NCBI GenBank assembly: GCA_017447005.1
Contig: JAFSOM010000363.1
Location: 1 to 5,217, forward strand
Origin: Oscillibacter sp.
GTDB taxonomy: Bacteria; Bacillota; Clostridia; Oscillospirales; Oscillospiraceae
Direction of reading: 5' to 3'
DNA length: 5,217 bases
Shown: positions 1 to 5,217 of the stretch, one piece after another
Numbering within the stretch: position 1 is the stretch's first letter
Layout: each line of letters begins with the position of its first letter
The notes under the pieces: generated by a model
The model's input: the letters and a program-made list of their open reading frames with translations, nothing else
Database searches by the model: none
Told to the model about the DNA's origin: nothing
Program-made: the position numbers and the translations under genes

Positions 1-237
1 GTAGCGAAAGAGGCGGACTGTACGGAAGCGGGGCTTGCGGTCTACGAACTCAGCGCGACGGACGAAAACGGCGTGGAATACAAGGACACGCAAACGGAGG
101 TTATCCCGCCCAAAGGCCACAGTTATGAGCGCGTCCGGCTGGACGAGACGCAAAACGGAACGTCGGCGGAATACGTCTGCGCGGCCTGCGGGAAAACTTA
201 CCGCGTTGACGCGGCTTTTACGGAAGAGGCCGATTGA
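1..237 (+). CDS. C-terminal fragment of a modular surface-type protein (GHSY / CxxC repeat module)
   Basis: The frame is open from the left edge to a TGA at 235-237, giving 78 residues; the start lies outside the window. The fragment begins with a DCTEAGLAVYE segment, followed by IPPKGHSYE (residues 35-43) and YVCAACGKTYR (58-68). This order, C-T-E-x-G...Y, then IPxxGHSY, then CxxC, matches a short repeat widespread in large extracellular proteins of Clostridia and related anaerobes. The single Cys (7), His40 and the Cys60/Cys63 pair are the conserved positions; a structural or metal-binding role for them is inferred, not shown. The C-terminus (FTEEAD) is acidic and has no LPXTG motif, no membrane segment and no visible anchor, so this end does not attach the protein to the cell. 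The next gene begins 60 bp downstream on the same strand and carries a related HSW...C-x4-C module, which suggests a tandem pair of similar proteins. The function of the whole protein cannot be read from this fragment. Confidence 0.85.
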   Translation, partial: VAKEADCTEAGLAVYELSATDENGVEYKDTQTEVIPPKGHSYERVRLDETQNGTSAEYVCAACGKTYRVDAAFTEEAD

Positions 238-240
238 GAA

Positions 241-259
241 ATCCCCCCGCAAGGGGGAT
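241..259 (+). terminator. GC-rich hairpin between the two genes, weak terminator candidate
   Basis: ATCCCCC (241-247) and GGGGGAT (253-259) are perfectly complementary and can form a 7-bp stem with a 5-nt loop. A shifted pairing of 244-248 with 253-257 instead gives a GCAA (GNRA-type) tetraloop. The hairpin starts 4 bases after the upstream stop codon, which suits a terminator. However, the only T-run (TTTT, 270-273) lies about 10 bases past the stem, so it is not a textbook intrinsic terminator. It may be a weak terminator, an attenuator or a processing or stability element, leaving the two genes partly co-transcribed. Confidence 0.4.
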
Positions 260-282
260 ACATAACGGGTTTTCAATCTCTG

Positions 283-290
283 AAAGGGGA
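283..290 (+). promoter_or_regulatory. Shine-Dalgarno site of the large surface-protein gene
   Basis: The purine run AAAGGGGA ends 7 bases before the ATG at 298-300, which is good spacing for a ribosome binding site. It decides the start, because the downstream protein then begins with a well-formed signal peptide. The next in-frame ATG, at 355, falls inside that signal peptide and has no comparable site. GGGGAT (286-291) is also perfectly complementary to ATCCCC (241-246), so it could compete with the intergenic hairpin. Confidence 0.8.
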
Positions 291-297
291 TGTTCGT

Positions 298-375
298 ATG
301 AAATTACGCAAAGGGACGTTCCTTTTGCTTCTGACGCTGTGCGCGGCGCTCGTCATGGCGCCGAGCGCGGCGGCT
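298..375 (+). other. Sec signal peptide of the large surface protein
   Basis: Residues 1-26 show the three expected parts: a basic start (MKLRK), a hydrophobic core (residues 7-21, FLLLLTLCAALVMA) and a small-residue end, PSAAA, with a signal peptidase I site between Ala26 and Glu27. Cys15 lies mid-core after LLTL. The residue before it is Leu rather than Gly, Ala or Ser, so this is a poor lipobox and a lipoprotein is unlikely. Secretion by the Sec route is inferred. Confidence 0.85.
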
Positions 376-3300
376 GAAAGCTATGGCCTTCATGTCGGCG
401 GCGTGGAAATCACCAGCGACAATCTCACCGTGAGCGGAGGTTCCGGTACGGCTACTTATGACCCGGATTCCCACACGCTCACCTTGAACAATTATTCGTA
501 TTCCGGGACCGGATATAATGGCGGCGGCGAAGGCGGCGGGATTGACTATCGCGGCGGAGATTTGCGCATTGAGTTGGTTGGAAGCAATTCCATCGTGAAA
601 AGCGCCGATTCCTCTCCCGACCGCAGTCATGGGATTTACTTCAACGGCGGAACATTGACTATCGGCGGCGAGGGAAGCCTTGACATTTCCTTTCAAGAGA
701 CATCAAGCGGAATCTGGAAGAGAAACGGCATTTTCTGCGAACCGGGCACTTTTGTCATGGAGAGCGGAACCGTGACCGCCGCAGGCGGAACGGCGGACGA
801 GAGCGCGGGCATTTATACAAGCTCCGGCATTACCATCAACGGCGGGACGTTTACAGGCATTGGAAACCCGACAACAAATTATGAAAGCAGGGGCATTTAT
901 TCCGGCTCCATCACAATCAACGCCGGAACCGTGACGGCGCGGGCGACAAACGGCGACGACGAGGCGTATGCGTTCCATGGAGGCGTTACCGTCAACGGCG
1001 GCGAAGTGACCGCTTCCGCGAGTTCTTCAGGAGAGGCGAAGGCTTTCAGTTCTTCATGCAATGTGGCGGGCGAATTGCTTGAAATGAAAGTGGGCGATTC
1101 GGCGGAAAGCGCCGTTGCGACTACGAATCCGGGCGACGTATCCGGGAAAAAATACGCGTATATCAGCACGAAGCCGCTTCCCCGCTATACCGCGACGTTC
1201 GACGCCAACGGCGGCGAAGGCGCCATGGACGCAATCAGCGACTTGAAGGGCCATCAAATCACGCTTCCCGCGAACGCGTTTTCCGCGCCGACGGGCAAAG
1301 TGTTCAACGGCTGGCTGGACGGGGAAAGCGCCTATCAGCCGGGAGAGGCTTATACGCTCACCGCGGACATGACGTTTTCCGCGATTTGGGCGGACGCCGT
1401 CACCGTCACGTTCGATTCCAACGGCGGCGGCGCCGTCGATTCCCAGACGATTCCGATAAATACGAACGCCGTAAAGCCGAAAGCCCCCGCGAGGGACGGG
1501 TTCATCTTCCGGGGATGGGAACTGGACGGAACATCCTATGATTTCTCCGCGCCCGTTACGCAAGACATCACGCTGAGCGCTTCATGGATAGAGGGCCTTA
1601 GCGTCACCGCCGATTTTGAGGACGGCGCGTTCCCGGACGGCTGGACGCAGGAGGGAAACGGCAGTTGGTCCGTGGGAACCGGAGATTATAACGACGAAAC
1701 GGGCGCGCATGGCGGGAGCCTCAACGCGAAAATCACGCACAGCGACGACGGGAACGAAACTTATCTGATTATGCCCGCGCAGGATTTGAGCGGGAAAACC
1801 GCCGCGTCCTTGAGTTTCTGGTACATTAACCGCTCGTGGGGCGGCGACATTGACGCGTTTGGCGCGTATTACCGCATAGACGGCGGGGACTGGACGGAGT
1901 TGTTCGCCACAACGGAAGCGCACGAAAGCTGGACGGAGTGGTCGGACGCCCTTCCCGACGCGGCGCTTGCGGCGAACATCCAAATCGGCTTTAAGATGAC
2001 GGATAATTACGGCTATGGCGTGGGGCTTGACGACGTGTCGCTGGAAATTGGCGGGCATTCTTGGAGTTACGCCGCCGAGGGCGCCGCGATTACCGCCACG
2101 TGCCAAAATGAGGCGTGCGAGCTTGGCGAGAACAAGTCCCTGTCGTTGACGTTGACGGAAAGCGACGGCGCCGTGACGCTGGACGGGCTGGACGCGTTCA
2201 ACGCCGCCACGGGGCTGGCGGTGTCGGAGAGCGATATTCAGTATTACAGCGGGGAAACCCTGCTTTCGGAAGCGCCTTCCGAAGCTGGAAGTTATACCGC
2301 GAAATTGACCGCGCAAGGCGTTACCGCGTCGAAAGCGTTTCAAATTACAGATCCGGTCGCGTATCTGGACGCGGCATGGAACGAGACGACGAAAACCGTG
2401 GACTTCACGGAGAAAACGTGCGCGGATTATGCGGTTGTTGCGTCGGACAGCGCGGCGTGGGGCGCGGGGTGGTACGCCGTCACGGAAGACGTGACGATAG
2501 CCGAGCGCGTGACCGTCGCGGGCGAGGTTTATTTGATACTTTGCGACGGCGCGACGCTGACCGCAAGCAAGGGAATCACCGTTGACAACGATAACAAATT
2601 GACCGTCTACGCGCAAAGCGGCGGCACGGGCGCCCTGAAAGCGACGGGAACTTCCGACTATGACGAAGCCGGAATTGGCGCGTTCAACTCCTACAACGGA
2701 AGCAGTAACTGCGGAACCGTTGCCATTCACGGCGGCGTGATTGAAGCTGTCAGCGCGAGAGGCGGCGCGGGAATCGGCGGCGCGGGCGGCAACAGCGGCG
2801 GCGGCAATATCACGATTTACGGCGGCGACATTACTGCCGTCGGCAACGGAATGAACACTGGCATTGGAAGCGGGTGGCGCCCTTACGGAAGCACTGCCGT
2901 CACGATTTACGGCGGCGAAATCAACGCCACAGGCGGACAGAGGGCGGCGGGAATCGGCGGCGGAACGTCGGCGAGCAATATTAACGTGGAAATTTACGGG
3001 GGCGTTATCAACGCCACGGGCGGCTCGCAAAATTCCGCGGGGATTGGCTACGGCGACGACTCAAGCGGACGCCATATTATTGTGGCGATTCACGGCGGCG
3101 ACGTGACAGCTTCCGGCGTTCTCGCCATCGGCGCCCATTCCACGAATGAGACAACCGCGCTCACAATAGCGGACAGCCTGAGCGTGAAAGCCGGAGAGGA
3201 CGCCGCGTCCGCAACGGATGTGACATCGTCCTTTGCGGCAAGCCACGCGCAAAAATACGCGCATATTTTCACGGCGCACACGCACGACGGTGACGGCATC

Positions 3301-5217
3301 GCTTTCGAGCCATGGAACGCGTCCGACAGTCTGCCCACGACGGCGGGAAACTACGCTCTGATGAAGAACGTGACGCTTTCCAGTACGTGGAACGTCCCCG
3401 GCGGCGTGACGAACCTCTGCCTGAACGGGTATAGCGTTACCATGGTAAATCCGACGAAAGGGCAAGGAAGCGTTATCAAAATTGACGAAGGCGCGACGCT
3501 GAATCTATATGACTGCGACGAAACGACGCGTTACTATTACATCGGCAAAGCGGTCAGGACGTATTACGGAGATACGTATCATTATCTCGGCGAACTGGTG
3601 GAAACGACGGACGATTCTCGTTACGTCAACGCCGCGCGGAAGGGGAGCTTTACAGGCGGCTATATCACAGGCGGCAACGGAAGTTATACGCAGTCCGGCA
3701 GAACCGTTGTGCAAGGCGGCGGCGTCTGGGTAAACGGCGGCGTTCTGAATCTGTATGGCGGCTGTATTTTCGGCAACTACAGCAGCGCCGCTTCCAGTCA
3801 GGGCAACGAGGGCGGCGGCGTTGAGGTTTTCGCCGGAACTTTCCATATGGGCGGCGGCTATATCATCGGCAATCAGGGCGGCAACGTTGGCGGCGGCGTA
3901 GATGTCAACGCAAACGGCGCCTTTACGATGTCCGGCGGCGAAATCCGTCACAATACCGCCTCGGAAGGCGCCTGGGCGTTCGGCGGCGGCGTCAACGGCG
4001 CGCTTACCATGACAGGCGGGATTATCAGCGGGAACGCGGCCTTGTATAGCGGCTTGAACGGTTGCGGCGGCGGCGGAATCAACGGTACGCTGATAATGTC
4101 GGGCGGCGTCATCGAAGGGAACAGCGCGTCTAACAACGGCGGCGGCGTTTCCGGTTCGCTTACCGTTAGCGGCGACGCGCAGATTATCAACAACTGGAAA
4201 GCCGGTTCCGCCGGCGACGCCACAAGCGCGGATTGGGCAATCTCCGACACGAACAGCAACGCCTATATTGCGAACGGGCAAAGCGTCGCCGTCGTCGGCG
4301 GCCTGTCGGAAAGCGCCTCCGTCGGCGTGACCATGCAGACGCCCGGCGTATTCACCAGCGGACTGTCCGGAAACGGCGCGGCGTCCAATTTCACATCCGA
4401 TGACGCGGCTTACTCCATCAAGCTGAACAGCGGCGGCGAGGCGCTTCTTGCGACGCCTGCGACGCTGGATACGGCGCCCGCCGCGCAGTCGCTGACCTAT
4501 AACGGCGCGGAACAGGCGCTTGTCACGGCGGGCGCGGCTACGGGCGGCGCCGTACAGTATAAAGCAGGGGACAGCGGCGCGTATTCCGAGACCGTCCCCA
4601 CGGCGAAAAACGCCGGGACATATACGGTCTATTACAAAGTTGTCGGCGACGATACCCATACTGACACGGCGGAAGCGAGCGTATCCGTGATGATTGCCCC
4701 GAAGGAAACCGCGCTGGAATGGGCGGACACGGCGTTGACGTACAACGGCGCGGCGCAAAAGCCGACGGCGACGGTATCGAATCTGGCAAGCGGCGATTCC
4801 TGCGGCGTGACGGTCACGGGAGAACAGACCGACGCGGGAACCTATACCGCCACGGCGACGGCGTTGGATAACGCGAATTACACGTTGCCCACTACGGCGA
4901 CAAAAGCATTCACGATTGGCAAGGCGACGCTGACCGTAACGGCGGCGGCGCAGTCCAAGACCTACGGCGAGGACGACCCGGAACTGACGTTCACGGCGTC
5001 CGGTTTCGTGGGAGACGATACGGAAGATTTGCTGACGGGCGCGTTGTCCCGCGAGACGGGCGAAAACGCCGGAACTTACGCCGTCACGCAGGGAACGCTG
5101 TCGGCAGGGGACAACTACGCCATCAGCTTTACTGGGGCGAATCTGACGATTAACAAGGCGACGCTGACCGTAACGGCGGCGGCGCAGTCCAAGACCTACG
5201 GCGAGGACGACCCGGAA
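298..5217 (+). CDS. Large secreted mosaic beta-solenoid / Ig-like surface protein, 3' end beyond the window
   Basis: The frame is open from ATG 298 to the right edge: 1,640 codons with no stop. It is probably an exported adhesin-like or glycan-binding protein; I see no catalytic domain. Order of modules: signal peptide (residues 1-26); beta-solenoid with GI(Y/F) rungs (27-290); two InlB/Flg_new repeats (297-431), each with TFD(A/S)NGG and a GW motif; choice-of-anchor J / MAM-like domain (436-586), from DFEDGAFPDGW to VGLDDVSLE; HSWSY...CQNEAC plus Ig-like tail (587-684); second solenoid with AGIG repeats (685-991); third solenoid with GGGV repeats (994-1380); two YNG-type Ig-like domains (1391-1469, 1470-1542); and YG-type MBG domains (1543-1620, and 1621 to the edge). 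The mature part is rich in Gly, Ala, Thr, Asn and Asp and poor in Cys, as expected of extracellular beta proteins. Anchoring is unknown because the C-terminus is missing. Codon use (GCG, GGC, ACG) is even along the gene and like the upstream fragment, so I see no sign of recent foreign origin. The reading frame is very secure; the biological role is inferred. Confidence 0.95.
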   Translation, partial: MKLRKGTFLLLLTLCAALVMAPSAAAESYGLHVGGVEITSDNLTVSGGSGTATYDPDSHTLTLNNYSYSGTGYNGGGEGGGIDYRGGDLRIELVGSNSIVKSADSSPDRSHGIYFNGGTLTIGGEGSLDISFQETSSGIWKRNGIFCEPGTFVMESGTVTAAGGTADESAGIYTSSGITINGGTFTGIGNPTTNYESRGIYSGSITINAGTVTARATNGDDEAYAFHGGVTVNGGEVTASASSSGEAKAFSSSCNVAGELLEMKVGDSAESAVATTNPGDVSGKKYAYISTKPLPRYTATFDANGGEGAMDAISDLKGHQITLPANAFSAPTGKVFNGWLDGESAYQPGEAYTLTADMTFSAIWADAVTVTFDSNGGGAVDSQTIPINTNAVKPKAPARDGFIFRGWELDGTSYDFSAPVTQDITLSASWIEGLSVTADFEDGAFPDGWTQEGNGSWSVGTGDYNDETGAHGGSLNAKITHSDDGNETYLIMPAQDLSGKTAASLSFWYINRSWGGDIDAFGAYYRIDGGDWTELFATTEAHESWTEWSDALPDAALAANIQIGFKMTDNYGYGVGLDDVSLEIGGHSWSYAAEGAAITATCQNEACELGENKSLSLTLTESDGAVTLDGLDAFNAATGLAVSESDIQYYSGETLLSEAPSEAGSYTAKLTAQGVTASKAFQITDPVAYLDAAWNETTKTVDFTEKTCADYAVVASDSAAWGAGWYAVTEDVTIAERVTVAGEVYLILCDGATLTASKGITVDNDNKLTVYAQSGGTGALKATGTSDYDEAGIGAFNSYNGSSNCGTVAIHGGVIEAVSARGGAGIGGAGGNSGGGNITIYGGDITAVGNGMNTGIGSGWRPYGSTAVTIYGGEINATGGQRAAGIGGGTSASNINVEIYGGVINATGGSQNSAGIGYGDDSSGRHIIVAIHGGDVTASGVLAIGAHSTNETTALTIADSLSVKAGEDAASATDVTSSFAASHAQKYAHIFTAHTHDGDGIAFEPWNASDSLPTTAGNYALMKNVTLSSTWNVPGGVTNLCLNGYSVTMVNPTKGQGSVIKIDEGATLNLYDCDETTRYYYIGKAVRTYYGDTYHYLGELVETTDDSRYVNAARKGSFTGGYITGGNGSYTQSGRTVVQGGGVWVNGGVLNLYGGCIFGNYSSAASSQGNEGGGVEVFAGTFHMGGGYIIGNQGGNVGGGVDVNANGAFTMSGGEIRHNTASEGAWAFGGGVNGALTMTGGIISGNAALYSGLNGCGGGGINGTLIMSGGVIEGNSASNNGGGVSGSLTVSGDAQIINNWKAGSAGDATSADWAISDTNSNAYIANGQSVAVVGGLSESASVGVTMQTPGVFTSGLSGNGAASNFTSDDAAYSIKLNSGGEALLATPATLDTAPAAQSLTYNGAEQALVTAGAATGGAVQYKAGDSGAYSETVPTAKNAGTYTVYYKVVGDDTHTDTAEASVSVMIAPKETALEWADTALTYNGAAQKPTATVSNLASGDSCGVTVTGEQTDAGTYTATATALDNANYTLPTTATKAFTIGKATLTVTAAAQSKTYGEDDPELTFTASGFVGDDTEDLLTGALSRETGENAGTYAVTQGTLSAGDNYAISFTGANLTINKATLTVTAAAQSKTYGEDDPE
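376..1167 (+). other. First beta-solenoid module (GI(Y/F) rungs)
   Basis: Residues 27-290. Imperfect rungs begin with GI(D/Y/F) at residues 81, 112, 144, 171 and 199, with a degenerate one near 225, so the spacing is 26-32 residues. Each rung continues with a strand of the type (L/I)TI-x-(G/A)G-(T/S)(L/V/F)-(T/D), for example GGTLTIGGEGS and GITINGGTFT. The pattern resembles the Cthe_2159-type carbohydrate-binding, polysaccharide-lyase-like beta-helix family, a resemblance judged by eye. The module closes with a cap-like segment, KVGDSAESA...KKYAYIST (264-291), that recurs at the end of the second solenoid. Glycan binding is possible but inferred. Confidence 0.65.
1186..1590 (+). repeat. Two tandem InlB B-repeat / Flg_new (Listeria-Bacteroides) domains
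   Basis: The first copy (residues 297-366) runs from YTATFDANGGEG through KVFNGWLDG to FSAIWAD. The second (367-431) runs from VTVTFDSNGGG through DGFIFRGWELDG to LSASWI. The signature TF(D/N)xNGG, then F-x-GW, then a closing xLxAxW is diagnostic of this small beta-grasp-like repeat, found in secreted proteins of Gram-positive and gut bacteria. The copies are diverged in sequence, so the duplication is old. In other proteins the repeat usually acts as a spacer or a binding module. Confidence 0.85.
1603..2055 (+). other. Choice-of-anchor J / MAM-like (cleaved-adhesin-type) jelly-roll domain
   Basis: Residues 436-586 start with ADFEDGAFPDGWTQ, continue through NGSWSVGTGDY, LIMPAQDLSG, ASLSFWYINRSWGG and FGAYYRIDGGDWTEL, and end with GYGVGLDDVSLEIG. 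The DFE-x-PxGW opening, the central SFWY strand and the final (G/V)xLDDV strand are the landmarks of this family of beta-sandwich domains in secreted proteases and adhesins. The length of about 150 residues fits one complete domain. No catalytic residues are expected; protein or glycan binding is inferred from the family. Confidence 0.75.
2056..2349 (+). other. HSWSY...CxxxxC module with Ig-like tail
   Basis: Residues 587-684. HSWSYAAEGAAITATC (587-602) and Cys607 form an H...C-x4-C pattern common in clostridial surface proteins. An Ig-like unit follows, ending IQYYSGETLLSEAP and AGSYTAKLTAQGVTAS. In the usual version of this unit a YDG motif follows the cysteines; here that stretch reads VTLDGLDAFNAATG, so the motif is degenerate. 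The upstream gene ends with a related GHSY...CAAC element. Metal binding or a disulphide at His587/Cys602/Cys607 is conjecture. Confidence 0.55.
2350..3270 (+). repeat. Second beta-solenoid with ~30-residue AGIG repeats
   Basis: Residues 685-991. A lead-in (GWYAVTEDVTIAERVTV, LILCDGATLTA, NKLTVYAQSGGTGAL) is followed by repeats whose GIG begins at residues 792, 825, 855, 885 and 915, with a degenerate IG at 944, giving spacings of 33, 30, 30, 30 and about 29. Each unit reads GIG...(glycine/serine turn)...(V/I)-x-I-(Y/H)-GG-x-(I/V)-x-A. The periodicity is visible in the DNA: a 19-base identity at 2810-2828 and 2900-2918 is exactly 90 bp apart. The lead-in and repeats match a unit I recognise from large exported proteins of Clostridia. 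It ends with the cap-like KAGEDAASA...QKYAHIFT. A solenoid fold is inferred; the function is unknown. Confidence 0.8.
3277..4437 (+). repeat. Third beta-solenoid: right-handed beta-helix with GGGV repeats
   Basis: Residues 994-1380. The N-terminal cap reads HTHDGDGIAFEPW, SLPTTAGNYALMKNVTLS, NLCLNGYSVTM and GATLNLYDCDE, an arrangement common ahead of beta-helix repeats in clostridial surface proteins. Rungs start with GGGV or GGGI at residues 1140, 1172, 1198, 1229, 1258 and 1281 (spacings 32, 26, 31, 29, 23) and follow the plan GGGV-x-(V/N)-x-G-x-(L/F)-x-M-x-GG-x-I-x-GN. The Asn after GG-x-I-x-G would form the inward Asn ladder of a right-handed helix. After about 1298 the repeat decays into a non-repetitive C-cap (NSNAYIANGQSVAVVGGL, then FTSGLSGNG). 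There is no cluster of Asp or Arg typical of pectate lyase active sites, so binding or a structural role is more likely than catalysis. Confidence 0.8.
4468..4923 (+). repeat. Two YNG-type bacterial Ig-like (MBG-related) domains
   Basis: Residues 1391-1469 and 1470-1542. Each has a LTYNGAxQ opening (Tyr1401 and Tyr1482, 81 residues apart) and a D/N-AGTYT-(V/A) strand near the end (KNAGTYTVYYKV, TDAGTYTATATA), and closes with a hydrophobic strand running into K-x-T/A-x-L. Such units are typical stalk-forming beta-sandwiches of secreted bacterial proteins. The two copies are clearly related but diverged. A spacer role, holding the solenoid region away from the cell, is inferred. Confidence 0.7.
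4921..4983 (+). repeat. Perfect 63-bp direct repeat, copy 1 (MBG domain start)
   Basis: This block is identical, base for base, to 5155-5217, exactly 234 bp downstream. It encodes KATLTVTAAAQSKTYGEDDPE minus nothing at either end, that is, the linker lysine plus the first 20 residues of an MBG domain. Bases just before the two copies differ (GGC versus AAC), so the left boundary is real. The right boundary of copy 2 is unknown because the window ends there. Confidence 0.95.
4924..5217 (+). repeat. Tandem MBG domains (YG type), second copy cut by the window edge
   Basis: The first copy (residues 1543-1620) opens ATLTVTAAAQSKTYGEDDPE and continues with LTFTASGF, LLTGALSRETGENAGTYAV, GTLSAGDNYAISFTG and ANLTINK. 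This is a near-consensus MBG_2-type domain (Pfam, by recall), with the YG-x-x-DP motif at Tyr1556. The second copy starts at residue 1621 with the same 20 residues and is cut by the window edge. The unit length is 78 residues (234 bp). These domains usually occur in long tandem arrays in secreted adhesin-like proteins, so more copies are expected downstream. Confidence 0.85.
5155..5217 (+). repeat. Perfect 63-bp direct repeat, copy 2 (runs to the window edge)
   Basis: Same 63 bases as 4921-4983, offset by 234 bp, which is one MBG domain. All 21 codons are identical including third positions, whereas other repeats in the gene are diverged. The identity may extend past the right edge. Confidence 0.95.

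Noticed and set aside
234..264. A possible promoter: TTGAGA at 234-239 followed by GATACA or TACATA about 17 bases on.
   Set aside because: The -10 candidates match the consensus at only about three of six positions and overlap the hairpin. Too weak to annotate.
35..265. A 76-residue + strand open frame overlapping the upstream gene end.
   Set aside because: It is Arg/Thr/Lys-rich without motifs, while frame 1 gives the recognisable GHSY...CAAC module.
331..342. A lipoprotein signal at Cys15 (LLTLC).
   Set aside because: The residue before the Cys is Leu rather than a small residue, the hydrophobic core continues after it, and a good signal peptidase I site (AAA before Glu27) follows.
2115..2585. 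A 156-residue + strand open frame in another phase.
   Set aside because: It overlaps the large gene, is very Arg/Gly-rich and has no recognisable domain. The frame-1 reading gives a known module order across the same bases.
1582..3030. A 482-residue open frame on the minus strand.
   Set aside because: It lies wholly inside the large + strand gene. Its product is Arg/Ala/Val-rich with no recognisable domain, and it follows from the heavy use of GCG, GGC and ACG codons, whose complements rarely make stops. The + strand frame has clear domains throughout.
2668..3132. A CRISPR-like or other non-coding repeat array, suggested by the 90-bp periodicity.
   Set aside because: The repeats are in frame, conserved at the protein level and diverged in DNA, and lie inside an open gene. 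They are protein repeats.
3277..4437. A polysaccharide-lyase catalytic beta-helix.
   Set aside because: The fold type fits, but I see no cluster of acidic and basic catalytic residues. The repeats are Gly/Asn-rich and regular, so only a binding or structural role can be supported.
3505..4758. A 417-residue open frame on the minus strand.
   Set aside because: Same reasoning: it is antisense to the GGGV solenoid and the first Ig-like domains, has arginine-rich low-complexity sequence, and shows no family motif. It is a shadow of codon bias.

Overview
This window holds the 3' end of one gene and the first 1,640 codons of a second, very long gene, both on the + strand and in the same reading frame. 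I recognise no RNA gene, mobile element or CRISPR array. All but about 60 bases are coding. The second gene is still open at the right edge, so its C-terminus and any surface anchor lie outside the window.

Layout. Positions 1-237 encode the last 78 residues of a protein ending in a GHSY...CAAC module typical of bacterial modular surface proteins. Positions 238-297 are a short intergenic stretch with a GC-rich hairpin and a Shine-Dalgarno sequence. From 298 to the right edge runs a secreted, mosaic, all-beta protein. In order it carries: a signal peptide; a first GI(Y/F)-type beta-solenoid; two InlB/Flg_new repeats; a choice-of-anchor J (MAM/cleaved-adhesin-like) jelly-roll; an HSW...CQNEAC module with an Ig-like tail; a second solenoid of about 30-residue AGIG repeats; a third solenoid of GGGV repeats; two YNG-type Ig-like domains; and then YG-type MBG domains, of which one is complete and a second is cut by the edge. 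The last two domains start with a perfect 63-bp direct repeat.

Organism. The DNA is GC-rich, with heavy use of GCG (Ala), GGC (Gly) and ACG (Thr), and the second gene has a clear Shine-Dalgarno site. These modules are familiar from large exported proteins of anaerobic, gut-type Clostridia (Bacillota), and I believe also from Synergistota. The sequence alone does not decide between them.

How the genes relate. Both proteins use modules from the same shuffling pool (GHS-W/Y followed by a C-x(2-4)-C pair), lie on the same strand and are about 60 bp apart. This suggests a cluster of adhesin-like or carbohydrate-binding surface proteins. No catalytic domain is visible, so the role (adhesion, glycan binding or a structural stalk) is inferred. 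The long open frames on the minus strand are by-products of the codon bias.
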